Positions 14,044-21,145 of a stretch of 21,145 bases of DNA are shown here, piece after piece. Source of the DNA: DATKXO01 sp035528995 (GTDB taxonomy: Bacteria; Planctomycetota; Phycisphaerae; UBA1845). Numbering within the stretch: the first letter of the stretch is position 1; every line of letters starts with the position of its first letter. The stretch covers positions 1 through 21,145 of the forward strand of contig DATKXO010000327.1 of the NCBI GenBank assembly GCA_035528995.1, given 5' to 3'. The notes below the pieces were generated by a model. The model saw nothing but the letters and a program-made list of their open reading frames with translations. It made no database searches and had not been told where the DNA came from. The position numbers were made by a program, and so were the translations under genes.

Positions 14044-14072
14044 TGGGCCAATCGGCCGTTCTCGGCTACAAT
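14044..14072 (+). promoter_or_regulatory. Candidate promoter of the peptidase-ligase-hydrolase operon
   Basis: A TACAAT box (14067-14072, five of six consensus positions) stands about 97 bases before the ATG of the peptidase gene. The matching -35 position at 17-base spacing reads TGGGCC and is weak. TTGTGG a few bases upstream (14041) is closer to consensus but gives a 20-base spacer. Confidence 0.33.
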
Positions 14073-14168
14073 GGCGAGCGTCGGTGTCCGCGATGCCTGG
14101 GCGGGCGATGGGCAGGGCGGGCGCAGCAATCAGCATTGGGACCCGGTGGCCATACGAGGGCGCGATCG

Positions 14169-14621
14169 ATGCGGGAGCATACAGGTGAGAAAACGGTGGT
14201 CGGATGGCGGGAGTACGTCTCGCTCCCGGATTGGGAAGTGGGACGTGTCCGGGCGAAGATCGACACCGGGGCACGCACGAGCGCGATCCACGTGGGCGAG
14301 ATTCAGGAGCTGGAAGACGGGCGCATCCGGTTCGAGGTGGTGATGCGGGAGCGGCCGTCCAAGCGCATCGTGTGGGTCGAGGCGACTCCGGTTCGGAATT
14401 CACGAGTGAAGCCGAGCAGCGGGGTCCGTCAATCGCGTCGGGTGGTTCGGACGCGGCTGAGTCTGGGCGGGGTGGAACGGGAGATCGAGCTGAGCCTGGT
14501 TTGCAGGAAAGGGATGCTGTGCCGCATGCTGATCGGGCGTACGGCGCTGGCCGATCGGTTCATGGTTGACCCGGCGCGACGTTACGTGGCGAGCAGGCGG
14601 TCGAGGGCCAAGGCCTCTTGA
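14169..14621 (+). CDS. Retropepsin-like aspartic peptidase (former DUF785, RimK-associated)
   Basis: The 150-residue product matches the small bacterial retropepsin-like family found beside RimK ligases. It begins VVGWREYVSLPDW, has the catalytic loop KIDTGARTSAI with Asp-Thr-Gly, then a basic central part (KPSSGVRQSRRVVR), an REIELSL strand, and ends with MLIGRTAL, the hydrophobic-Gly strand of the fold. Aspartic peptidases of this type act as dimers, one DTG per chain. The older label ATP-dependent zinc protease is misleading. The ATG at 14169 is chosen because family sequence begins just after it; the frame is open further upstream without similarity. The stop lies 13 bases before the RimK-like gene. 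Confidence 0.85.
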   Translation: MREHTGEKTVVGWREYVSLPDWEVGRVRAKIDTGARTSAIHVGEIQELEDGRIRFEVVMRERPSKRIVWVEATPVRNSRVKPSSGVRQSRRVVRTRLSLGGVEREIELSLVCRKGMLCRMLIGRTALADRFMVDPARRYVASRRSRAKAS

Positions 14622-14627
14622 AGGAGG
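14621..14627 (+). promoter_or_regulatory. Shine-Dalgarno site deciding the RimK-like TTG start
   Basis: AAGGAGG sits 7 bases before a TTG at 14635, directly after the peptidase stop codon. This near-perfect site supports initiation at TTG rather than the upstream in-frame ATG at 14566, which lies inside the peptidase gene. Confidence 0.75.
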
Positions 14628-14634
14628 AAGGGCG

Positions 14635-15840
14635 TTGAAACTGGCGATTCTGTCGACAGCTCCGCGATCGTACAGCACGCGGCGTTTGCGTCAGGCGGCG
14701 GTTCAGCGCGGGCACAACGTGCGCGTGCTGAGCACGCTACGGTTCGGGCTGGGGCTGGAGCACGGCGAGCCGGACCTGTACTTCTGCGGCAAGCGGCTGG
14801 GCACCTACGACGCAATCCTGCCTCGTATCGGAGCGTCGATCACGTATTTCGGCACGGCGGTGGTCCGTCAGTTCGAGCAGATGGAGGTGTACACTCCGAA
14901 CACGGCGAACGGGATCGTCAACTCACGGGACAAGTTGCGGTCGTTGCAGATTCTGAGCCGGCACGACATCGGCATTCCGGAGACGTCGTTCGTCCGGGAC
15001 CGCAAGGACGTGATGCCGGCGATCGAGCGGGTGGGGGGCGCCCCGGTGATCATCAAGGTGTTGGAAGGCACGCAGGGCGTGGGGGTGATTCTCGCGGACA
15101 GCGTGAAGGTCGCCGAGGCGATCATCGAGACACTGCAGAGCGCGAAGCAGCACGTGCTGATTCAGAAGTTCGTGGCCGAGAGCAAGGGGCGTGACATTCG
15201 GGCGTTCGTGGTCGGTGACCGGGTGGTGGCGGCGATACGGCGGGTGGCCCAGGGTCAGGAGTTCCGCAGCAACGTGCACCGCGGCGGGAAGGCGGAGGTC
15301 ATCGAGCTGGACTCGGTCTACGAGGAGACCGCGGTGCGCGCCGTCCAGATCCTGGGACTGCGGGTGGCCGGCGTCGATGTTCTGGAAGGCGGAGACGGTC
15401 CTCAGATCATGGAGGTGAACTCGTCGCCGGGTCTGGAAGGGATCGAAGGGGCGACGGGGCTGGACATCGCCGGGGCCATCATCGACTACATGGGCGACCA
15501 GGTGAGTTTTCCGGAGATCGACATCCGGCAGCGACTGACGGTGACCAGAGGCTACGGCGTTGCGGAGATCAGCATCCCGGACGGGTCTGAGTACGTCGGT
15601 AAGACGATCCTGGACTCCGGGCTTGCGGAGCGCGACATCATCGTGCTGACGCTGAATCGGGGCACGACGGTGATCTCGAACCCGAAGGGGGCGCGGGTGC
15701 TCGAGCCGGGCGATCGGCTGCTGTGCTACGGCCGGCTGGAGGAAATGCGCGACCTGATCCCGGAACGGCGGAAGCGGAAGAGGAGGCCGAAGGTCAAGAA
15801 GCTGCACGCGAGCGTACTGGCGGCGATGGAGACCGGCTGA
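14635..15840 (+). CDS. RimK-type ATP-grasp ligase fused to an RCK_C (TrkA_C) domain
   Basis: The 401-residue protein starts at TTG (read as Met-Lys-Leu-Ala). Residues 1-95 form the pre-ATP-grasp domain, with PRIGASITYFGTAVVRQFE. The ATP-grasp domain (about 96-290) has SRDKLRSLQIL, the lysine in VIIKVLEGTQGVGV (K141), VLIQKFV, GRDIRAFVVGD, the acidic VAGVDVL and the Mg-binding IMEVNSSPGLEGIE (E260, N262). These are typical of RimK, which is known to add glutamates to ribosomal protein S6; relatives ligate amino acids to other acceptors. Beyond the usual 300 residues, about 303-375 match an RCK_C domain (AEISIPDGSEYVGKTIL, GDRLLCYG), followed by a basic tail. RCK_C domains bind small ligands in transport proteins, so it may regulate the ligase. 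The gene is tightly coupled to both neighbours. Confidence 0.9.
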   Translation: MKLAILSTAPRSYSTRRLRQAAVQRGHNVRVLSTLRFGLGLEHGEPDLYFCGKRLGTYDAILPRIGASITYFGTAVVRQFEQMEVYTPNTANGIVNSRDKLRSLQILSRHDIGIPETSFVRDRKDVMPAIERVGGAPVIIKVLEGTQGVGVILADSVKVAEAIIETLQSAKQHVLIQKFVAESKGRDIRAFVVGDRVVAAIRRVAQGQEFRSNVHRGGKAEVIELDSVYEETAVRAVQILGLRVAGVDVLEGGDGPQIMEVNSSPGLEGIEGATGLDIAGAIIDYMGDQVSFPEIDIRQRLTVTRGYGVAEISIPDGSEYVGKTILDSGLAERDIIVLTLNRGTTVISNPKGARVLEPGDRLLCYGRLEEMRDLIPERRKRKRRPKVKKLHASVLAAMETG

Positions 15841-16928
15841 TGGCCGATGGGCAGCAAAGTCCGGACGTGGGCATTTGGGGGTCGACCGAAGTAGGCCCCG
15901 GGCAGCGGGCGGAGGTGGGGATCGACGTGTCCGTGAGCTACTCGGGCACGAACATCAGGATTCCCGTATTCGTTTGGCGCGGCGCGGATCCCGGGCCCAC
16001 CGTATTTGTGACTGCGGCCGTGCATGGTGACGAGATCAACGGGACCGGTGCCATCCGCCACATGATTGTGGAGGAGCCGTTCGAGATTCGAGCGGGAGCG
16101 GTGCTGCTGGTTCCGGTGGTGAATATCCTGGGTTTCGAGCGGCACTCGCGGTATATGCCCGACCGGCGGGACCTGAACCGCAGCTTCCCCGGCTTGAGCG
16201 ACGGCAGCCTTACGAGCCGTATGGCCCGATCGATCTTCGGCGAGATCGTGGCCCGCTGCGACTTCGGCATCGACCTGCACACGGCGGCGATCCGGCGCAC
16301 GAACTTTCCGAACGTGCGGGCGGACCTGTCGAATCCGGCGCTGGTGGATCTGGCCCGGGCGTTCGGCACGGAGCTGATCGTGAGCGGCACCGGGCCGAAG
16401 GGCTCGCTTCGCCGGTCGGCCTGCAAGGCGGGCTGTCCGACGCTGATCCTGGAGGCCGGCGAGGTGTGGAAGGTCGAGCCGATGGTTCTGGAATACGCGG
16501 TCCGGGGGGTGCGCAACTGCCTGATCCATCTGGGCATGGTGGACGGCGAACGGCAGCGCCCGCCGTATCAGATCGAGACGCACTCGACCAAGTGGGTTCG
16601 AGCCCACCGCGGCGGGTTCATGCAGTTTCACATCGCGCCCGGGGACATCGTCGAGAAGGGTGAGCCGATCGCGACGAACACGAGCCTTATGGGCCGGGAG
16701 CAAAACATCATCGAGTCGCCGCGCAACGGGATCGTACTGGGCATGACCACGCTACCGTCGGTTGCTCCGGGGGACGCGGTCTGTCACTTGGCGTTCCCCA
16801 AGCGAGGAGCCCTGCAGAAGGTCGCCCGGGCACAGGAGACGTTGCCCGACGACAATCTCCACCAGCGGGCCCGCGAGGACCTGGCCCGCAACGTCTTCGT
16901 GAACCGAGCGGACTACGCAGAGGGGTGA
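15840..16928 (+). CDS. M14-family zinc hydrolase (AstE/AspA-like deacylase)
   Basis: The 362-residue protein is of the succinylglutamate desuccinylase/aspartoacylase type of the M14 carboxypeptidase clan. Likely zinc ligands are H62 and E65 in AAVHGDEINGTG and H147 in IDLHTAA. DLNRSFPG (111-118) holds the substrate-binding arginine and asparagine, and LEAGE (204-208) supplies the likely catalytic glutamate. A C-terminal beta-rich domain (about 265-335, GFMQFHIAPGDIVEKGEPIA) is also typical. The ATG overlaps the stop of the RimK-like gene by one base (TGATG), a sign of translational coupling. With the ligase and peptidase, it may remove the group that the ligase adds. The substrate is unknown, and nothing suggests an arginine-degradation operon. 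Confidence 0.9.
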   Translation: MADGQQSPDVGIWGSTEVGPGQRAEVGIDVSVSYSGTNIRIPVFVWRGADPGPTVFVTAAVHGDEINGTGAIRHMIVEEPFEIRAGAVLLVPVVNILGFERHSRYMPDRRDLNRSFPGLSDGSLTSRMARSIFGEIVARCDFGIDLHTAAIRRTNFPNVRADLSNPALVDLARAFGTELIVSGTGPKGSLRRSACKAGCPTLILEAGEVWKVEPMVLEYAVRGVRNCLIHLGMVDGERQRPPYQIETHSTKWVRAHRGGFMQFHIAPGDIVEKGEPIATNTSLMGREQNIIESPRNGIVLGMTTLPSVAPGDAVCHLAFPKRGALQKVARAQETLPDDNLHQRAREDLARNVFVNRADYAEG

Positions 16929-17441
16929 TGCCGGGGGGTCGCGAGCCGACCGGGCCGGGCTGGAAATCAGCGTTGCGGGGTGCCGGTCTGGCAGCGATCC
17001 TCTGTAGGTGGAATAGCTGTCCTCAAGTGTTCCGCATCGCTGTAATTTCGGGGAGTGACATTGGAGGGAGAGGCACAGCCTCGCCTGTCTGTGGCCTGTT
17101 CGGGCGATTAACTTATTAAACGGTCACTTGGCGCTTGCTCTGCGTCCTGGAAGTTGCTAGCTTGGTCGTGCGCATCGGATAGGCAGCTCGGTCGGCCGCC
17201 GGCAAAGCGGGAATGGGCTCATCTCTTCGGCGGCATCGGCCATGGCACCGTCCGGTGCGACGCGAACGACCGGCAAGGGTGGCGCGTTTCAGCATCGGCG
17301 TGTTGGATCACCGATCGAGACAGCGGCCGCGGTAGTTGAAGGCGGCGCCACTCGCACATCTCGCCCCACCTGAGTCGGCCGCGGCCCCACAGGCCGAGGT
17401 ACGAACAGCAACGGTCACATCTTCAAGAAGGGAAAGGAACG
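16929..17441. other. Long non-coding leader before the giant secreted protein
   Basis: No convincing gene is seen in these 513 bases. A 64-codon frame begins at the stop of the preceding gene but has no family sequence. An A/T-rich patch (17108-17120, with TTAACTTATTAAA) stands out from the GC-rich surroundings. A GG-N10-GC arrangement at 17130-17143 partly fits a sigma-54 promoter (TTGGCGC...CTGCG) but misses several consensus bases. A short hairpin (GCACC/GGTGC, 17245-17258) follows. I did not recognise a known riboswitch. Confidence 0.5.
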
Positions 17442-20400
17442 ATGACCCCGGCGCGCTTCTGGGCAATCCCGATCGGTATTCTTGCTGTCTCCGGTCTTCT
17501 GATGGCGACCTTCCCGTCGAGCGCGACTGCGGCGGTCGAGTCGCAGAAGCACACGGCGATCTACGACGGGCTGGAGTGGCTGGCCCAGCACCAGTACGGC
17601 GACGGGCACTGGGAAAACAACTACTCGGACGTGGCCGGGACCGGGGCGGCGCTGCGGGCGTTCCTGACGGCTGGTTACACGGCGGGCAGCGACGTGGTCA
17701 TCAACGGGACGAACTACTTCGACGTGATCGGCGACGGCCTGAACTACCTGTTCAGCACAACGCAGCGTGTGGGCATCGGTGTGCAGCCGGCGGGCGACCC
17801 GGACGTCAACGGGAACGGCTTTGGGATCAAGTTCGGGGTCAGCACCTATCACATCTATGACACCAGCCTGGCCGCGCTGGCCATCGTGGCCACCGGCACA
17901 CCCGGCGAGATGGTGACCACGGGCTCGGAGGCGGGGCGGACGTACGCGGACGTTCTGCAGGACGTGGTCGATTACCTGGCCTATGGACAGAACGATTCGA
18001 GCAGCAGTCGCGGCGGCTGGCGGTTTCAGGCGAATACTCCCCCGTCGGGGAACGAGAACTCGCCGTGGGCGTGCCAGGCCATGATGGCGGTCGAGCAGGA
18101 GTGGGGGCTGATCGTTCCGCAGTTCGTAAAAGACGAGCTGGTCTATTGGATCGCCTATATTCAGTACCTGCAACCCGGGCACCCGCTGGACGGGTCGTCG
18201 GGTTTCACCGCTCCCACGGAACTGAACAACGAGGCCAAGACCGGCGGCCTGCTGACCGAGATGATGTTCGCGGGGTATGGGCTGGGCGACGGGAACGTGC
18301 AGGCGGCGCTGGGCTACCTGGACCGCCAGTGGCCCACCGATGCGTACAGCACGTGGTACGGCAACTGCGGCAATTCCTACGGCATGCTCCAGATTTACGC
18401 CGGGCTGGGCAGGACGGTGGGCCTGGACGACACGGTCTACATCACCAACCTCCGCGGCTCGGGCACTCTGGACCCGGGCGACACACCGAACTGGCTGGAG
18501 GACTACTGCGAGTACCTGGTGACCAGGCAACTGGGGGACGGCAGTTGGGCGGCCTACACGTACTACGATAACGTCCTGGCCACGTCGTGGCACGTCGAGA
18601 TCCTCAACGCGGCGTGGGAGTGCCTGGGCGACGAGGACTGCGACGACGATCTGTGGTGCAACGGGCAGGAGGTCTGCGTCGACCAGGCGTGTAGCAGCGG
18701 CGTCGAGCCGTGCGTGGATCAGGCCCACTGCGACGAGGTCAACGACGTCTGCCTGGAGTGCATCGCGGACGGCGAGTGCGACGACGCGCTGTTCTGCAAC
18801 GGGCAGGAGAGGTGCCTGGGCAACGCCTGCACCGGCGGCGTGGAGCCGTGCGTGGACCTGGCCCATTGCGACGAGGGCGACGATGTCTGCCTGCCCTGGG
18901 CCGGGGCGGTGTGCGTGCCGGCCCTGTCTACGGACCCGGGCGCCTTCCACGTTACCTACAGCGGGACCCAGATCACGCTGAAGGGCATCGCCCGGGCGGG
19001 GGCCACCGAGTATCGCTGGGACTTCGACGACGGCGACAGCACGACCTGGACGACGATCACCGACGCGTACAACCTGGGCGCGGCCCACACCTACACCGGT
19101 GCCCTGGGTCAGGAGTTCCAGGCGACCCTGTACGTCCGCAGCGTCGGCGGTCAGGAAGCGCAGGACACGTACCCGGTCAAGGTTTACGAGTCGTCCGATC
19201 CGGGCAATCCGGCCCACCTGGACGTGCGAGCCGTCATGGCCGTCGACGAGGGTCTGTGGTGGCTGCACACGAACATGATTCGGGCCACGTACGGTCCGGG
19301 CGCTCCGGGGTACGACCAGCCGTACGGCTACTGGAACGAGCCGAACTACGGTCGCCCGGTCGTGGCGACGGGCGTGGCGCTGCATGCGTTCGGGGCGCAC
19401 GGGACGACGGCCGAGGGCGACTTGGACAACGATCCGTACGTCGAGACGATGCAGCGGGCGTTGAACTATCTGCTGTGCAACACGACGGCCTATGCGATCA
19501 GCGTCCAGTCGGCCGGCAACCCGGACGTCAACGGGAACGGGATCGGACTGGTGACCAACCAACCGGGGGCGACGAGCCACGAGACGTACATCGGCTCGAT
19601 GTGCCTGGCGGGCCTGGCGAGTTGCGGCACGCCGGGGCGGATTGCCGCGGTCGGGGTGGCCAACGTTCTGGGCAGGACCTACGCCGACATCGTGCAGGAC
19701 ATGGTGGATTTCTTCGCCTGGGGGCAGGCGGACACGGCCATGGGACCGTATCGGGGCGGCTGGCGGTACTCGGCGAACTATCCCACGTCGGACATGTCCT
19801 GTACGCCGTGGCCTCCGCTGGGCATGGTGGCGGCCGAGGAGAACATGGGCGCCATCGTGCCGCAGTTCGTGCGTGACGAGCTGACCTACTTTCTGAATTA
19901 CGCCCAGTACACCACGTGCGACAACAACCACGGCGGGTTCGGGTATACGGCACCCAGCTCGATGCGCAACAACGACAAGACGGCGGGCGGGATCATCTGC
20001 CATGCGTTCATGGGCACACCGATGACCGACCCGGCGGTGGAAAGCGCCATCGGCTATCTGTACCGCCACTGGAACGACACGGGCACGGCCTACGAGAACA
20101 CCAAACTGCACGGCAACAGCTACGGGATGTACAGCGTGGCCATGGCCATGCGGCTGCCGGAGCCGGACCTCACGCGAATCACCGAGTACGATTGCGTCAG
20201 CCAGACGGGCAACAGCTTCGACTGGTATTACACGCCGTCGGGGCAGGCGAATCAGGGTCTGGCCGACTACATCATCGGCAATCAGCAGGCGGACGGCGGC
20301 TGGGACGACTCGGCGGGGCCGTTCCCCGTCAGGGACGGGTTCTGCACGGGCTGGCGCGTGCTGATTCTGCTCGGCGGGCGGCCGGTCTGCCTGGAAGACG

Positions 20401-21145
20401 GTGATTGCGACGACGGCCTGTACTGCACCGGCGTCGAGAGCTGCGGCAGCAACGGGATGTGCCAGCCGGGGGTCGATCCCTGCCCGGGGCAACTGTGCCG
20501 CGAGAGCGACGATCAGTGCGTGGACTGTCTGGGCGACGAGGATTGCAGCGACGACCTGTTCTGCACCGGGGCCGAGACCTGCGACACCAACGGCGTGTGC
20601 CACGCAGGCGTCGATCCCTGCCCGGGGCAACTGTGCCGCGAGAGCGACGATCAGTGCGTGGATTGCCTGGGTGACGAAGATTGCATCGACGTGCTGTTCT
20701 GCAACGGGGCCGAGGCGTGCGACACGGACGGCCTGTGTCAGCCGGGCGCCGATCCCTGCCCGGGGCAGTTCTGCATCGAAGAGGAGGACGTGTGCGTCGA
20801 TTGCCTGGGCGACGCCGACTGCAACAACGATCTGTACTGCAGCGGCGTCGAGACCTGCGACACCGACGGGCTGTGCCAGCCGGGTGACGATCCGTGTCCC
20901 GGGCAGCTCTGTCGGGAAAGCGACGACACCTGCGTCGATCGGGTGTACGTGGACGACGACGCCCCGGGCGGCGACGGTCTGAGCTGGGACACGGCGTTCA
21001 ACGGATTGCAGGAGGCGCTAACCCTGGCGGCCGGCAGCGAAGGTGCCGTCACCGAGATCCGGGTGGCCCGGGGGACGTACCAGCCGGCGGGGCCGGGCGG
21101 CGATCGGGCGGCCACGTTCCAACTGATCAGCGGTGTGGCGATCCG
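17442..21145 (+). CDS. Giant secreted multidomain protein: toroid domains, PKD, Cys-rich repeats, beta-helix (3' incomplete)
   Basis: The frame is open from the ATG at 17442 to the last base, at least 1234 residues, so the gene continues outside the window. The start is preceded by a purine-rich GAAGGGAAAGGAA. A signal peptide covers about residues 1-31. Residues 32-393 form an alpha/alpha-toroid-like domain of prenyltransferase/squalene-cyclase type (GLEWLAQHQYGDGHW, later QLGDGSWAAY). Two 46-residue Cys-rich repeats (394-485) and a PKD-like domain (about 503-586, YRWDFDDGD) follow. A second toroid (590-982) shares PDVNGNG, RTYAD(V/I)(L/V)QD, RGGWR and IVPQFV(K/R)DEL with the first. Four Cys-rich repeats (983-1166) come next, then the start of a right-handed beta-helix (VYVDDDAPGG, RVARGTYQP). 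It is probably an extracellular or surface protein; enzymatic activity is unproven. A 3.2-kb open frame on the opposite strand is a shadow. Confidence 0.88.
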   Translation, partial: MTPARFWAIPIGILAVSGLLMATFPSSATAAVESQKHTAIYDGLEWLAQHQYGDGHWENNYSDVAGTGAALRAFLTAGYTAGSDVVINGTNYFDVIGDGLNYLFSTTQRVGIGVQPAGDPDVNGNGFGIKFGVSTYHIYDTSLAALAIVATGTPGEMVTTGSEAGRTYADVLQDVVDYLAYGQNDSSSSRGGWRFQANTPPSGNENSPWACQAMMAVEQEWGLIVPQFVKDELVYWIAYIQYLQPGHPLDGSSGFTAPTELNNEAKTGGLLTEMMFAGYGLGDGNVQAALGYLDRQWPTDAYSTWYGNCGNSYGMLQIYAGLGRTVGLDDTVYITNLRGSGTLDPGDTPNWLEDYCEYLVTRQLGDGSWAAYTYYDNVLATSWHVEILNAAWECLGDEDCDDDLWCNGQEVCVDQACSSGVEPCVDQAHCDEVNDVCLECIADGECDDALFCNGQERCLGNACTGGVEPCVDLAHCDEGDDVCLPWAGAVCVPALSTDPGAFHVTYSGTQITLKGIARAGATEYRWDFDDGDSTTWTTITDAYNLGAAHTYTGALGQEFQATLYVRSVGGQEAQDTYPVKVYESSDPGNPAHLDVRAVMAVDEGLWWLHTNMIRATYGPGAPGYDQPYGYWNEPNYGRPVVATGVALHAFGAHGTTAEGDLDNDPYVETMQRALNYLLCNTTAYAISVQSAGNPDVNGNGIGLVTNQPGATSHETYIGSMCLAGLASCGTPGRIAAVGVANVLGRTYADIVQDMVDFFAWGQADTAMGPYRGGWRYSANYPTSDMSCTPWPPLGMVAAEENMGAIVPQFVRDELTYFLNYAQYTTCDNNHGGFGYTAPSSMRNNDKTAGGIICHAFMGTPMTDPAVESAIGYLYRHWNDTGTAYENTKLHGNSYGMYSVAMAMRLPEPDLTRITEYDCVSQTGNSFDWYYTPSGQANQGLADYIIGNQQADGGWDDSAGPFPVRDGFCTGWRVLILLGGRPVCLEDGDCDDGLYCTGVESCGSNGMCQPGVDPCPGQLCRESDDQCVDCLGDEDCSDDLFCTGAETCDTNGVCHAGVDPCPGQLCRESDDQCVDCLGDEDCIDVLFCNGAEACDTDGLCQPGADPCPGQFCIEEEDVCVDCLGDADCNNDLYCSGVETCDTDGLCQPGDDPCPGQLCRESDDTCVDRVYVDDDAPGGDGLSWDTAFNGLQEALTLAAGSEGAVTEIRVARGTYQPAGPGGDRAATFQLISGVAI
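18621..18896 (+). repeat. First Cys-rich repeat block, two units of 138 bp
   Basis: Two consecutive 46-codon units each contain eight cysteines in the order C-x5-C-x5-C-x5-C-x4-C-x6-C-x5-C-x6-C. Both share NGQE and GVEPCVD. The period equals that of the second block 1.5 kb downstream, so both come from one ancestral module. Confidence 0.85.
20388..20939 (+). repeat. Second Cys-rich repeat block, four tandem units of 138 bp
   Basis: Four exact 46-codon units each have eight cysteines and the DPCPGQ motif. Units 1 and 2 share an identical 53-bp segment (20472-20524 and 20610-20662), which shows recent tandem duplication or conversion. Units 3 and 4 have diverged more (FCIEEEDVC in unit 3). No frame disruption is seen. 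Confidence 0.9.

Noticed and set aside
16925..17119. A 64-codon frame starting at the stop of the M14 hydrolase gene
   Set aside because: The stop/start overlap looks like coupling, but there is no ribosome binding site, no motif and no sign of a membrane or signal segment.
17415..20630. A 1071-codon open frame on the minus strand opposite the giant protein
   Set aside because: The composition is Val/Ala/Arg/His-rich with no family motifs, and it mirrors the codon bias of the plus-strand gene, which has a signal peptide, clear domains and exact repeats. It is an antisense shadow.

Overview
The window looks like chromosome from a GC-rich member of the Planctomycetota, probably Phycisphaerae-like. 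This is inferred from gene content only: a HAF-repeat protein with a PEP-CTERM tail, a planctomycete-style REP-associated transposase (RAYT), a very large secreted protein joining Cys-rich repeats to a beta-helix, and an ECF sigma factor paired with a long membrane anti-sigma protein. No rRNA, tRNA or CRISPR array was recognised.

Layout. 1-376: leader with a perfect 14-bp hairpin. 377-1447 (+): secreted HAF-repeat/PEP-CTERM protein. 1531-2250 (-): intact RAYT transposase with G-rich flanks in opposite orientation. 2472-2876 (+): YjbQ-family protein. 2816-3197 (-): antitoxin-like small protein plus the stub of a nucleotidyltransferase-like partner whose homology ends after about 21 codons. 3434-4324 (+): seven-helix protein that looks like a degenerate CobS. 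4318-4806 (-): FxsA. 5063-7583 (+): ECF sigma factor and a cysteine-free anti-sigma-like membrane protein. 10064-7645 (-): adenine deaminase then rsmG. 10065-10429: non-coding, with a nested palindrome that could fold as a three-way junction. 11884-10430 (-): HD-GYP phosphodiesterase with a C-terminal PilZ domain. 12902-12300 (-): HPP-family membrane protein. 13047-13928 (+): SAM methyltransferase with an acidic insert. 14169-16928 (+): a tight three-gene operon. 16929-17441: long leader. 17442 to the window end (+): incomplete gene for a secreted multidomain protein of at least 1234 residues, open to the last base.

How genes work together. The clearest functional unit is 14169-16928: a retropepsin-like aspartic peptidase, a RimK-type ATP-grasp amino-acid ligase carrying an extra RCK_C (TrkA_C) domain, and an M14 AstE/AspA-type zinc hydrolase, with spacings of 13 bases and a one-base stop/start overlap. 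The set suggests addition and trimming of an amino-acid tag on a peptide or protein; the substrate is unknown. The sigma/anti-sigma pair and the HD-GYP-PilZ protein are signalling functions. The HAF-repeat protein and the giant protein are extracellular or surface proteins.

Several loci show decay or mobility: the nucleotidyltransferase stub, the CobS-like protein without its acidic motif, the RAYT with its flanks, and the palindromes.
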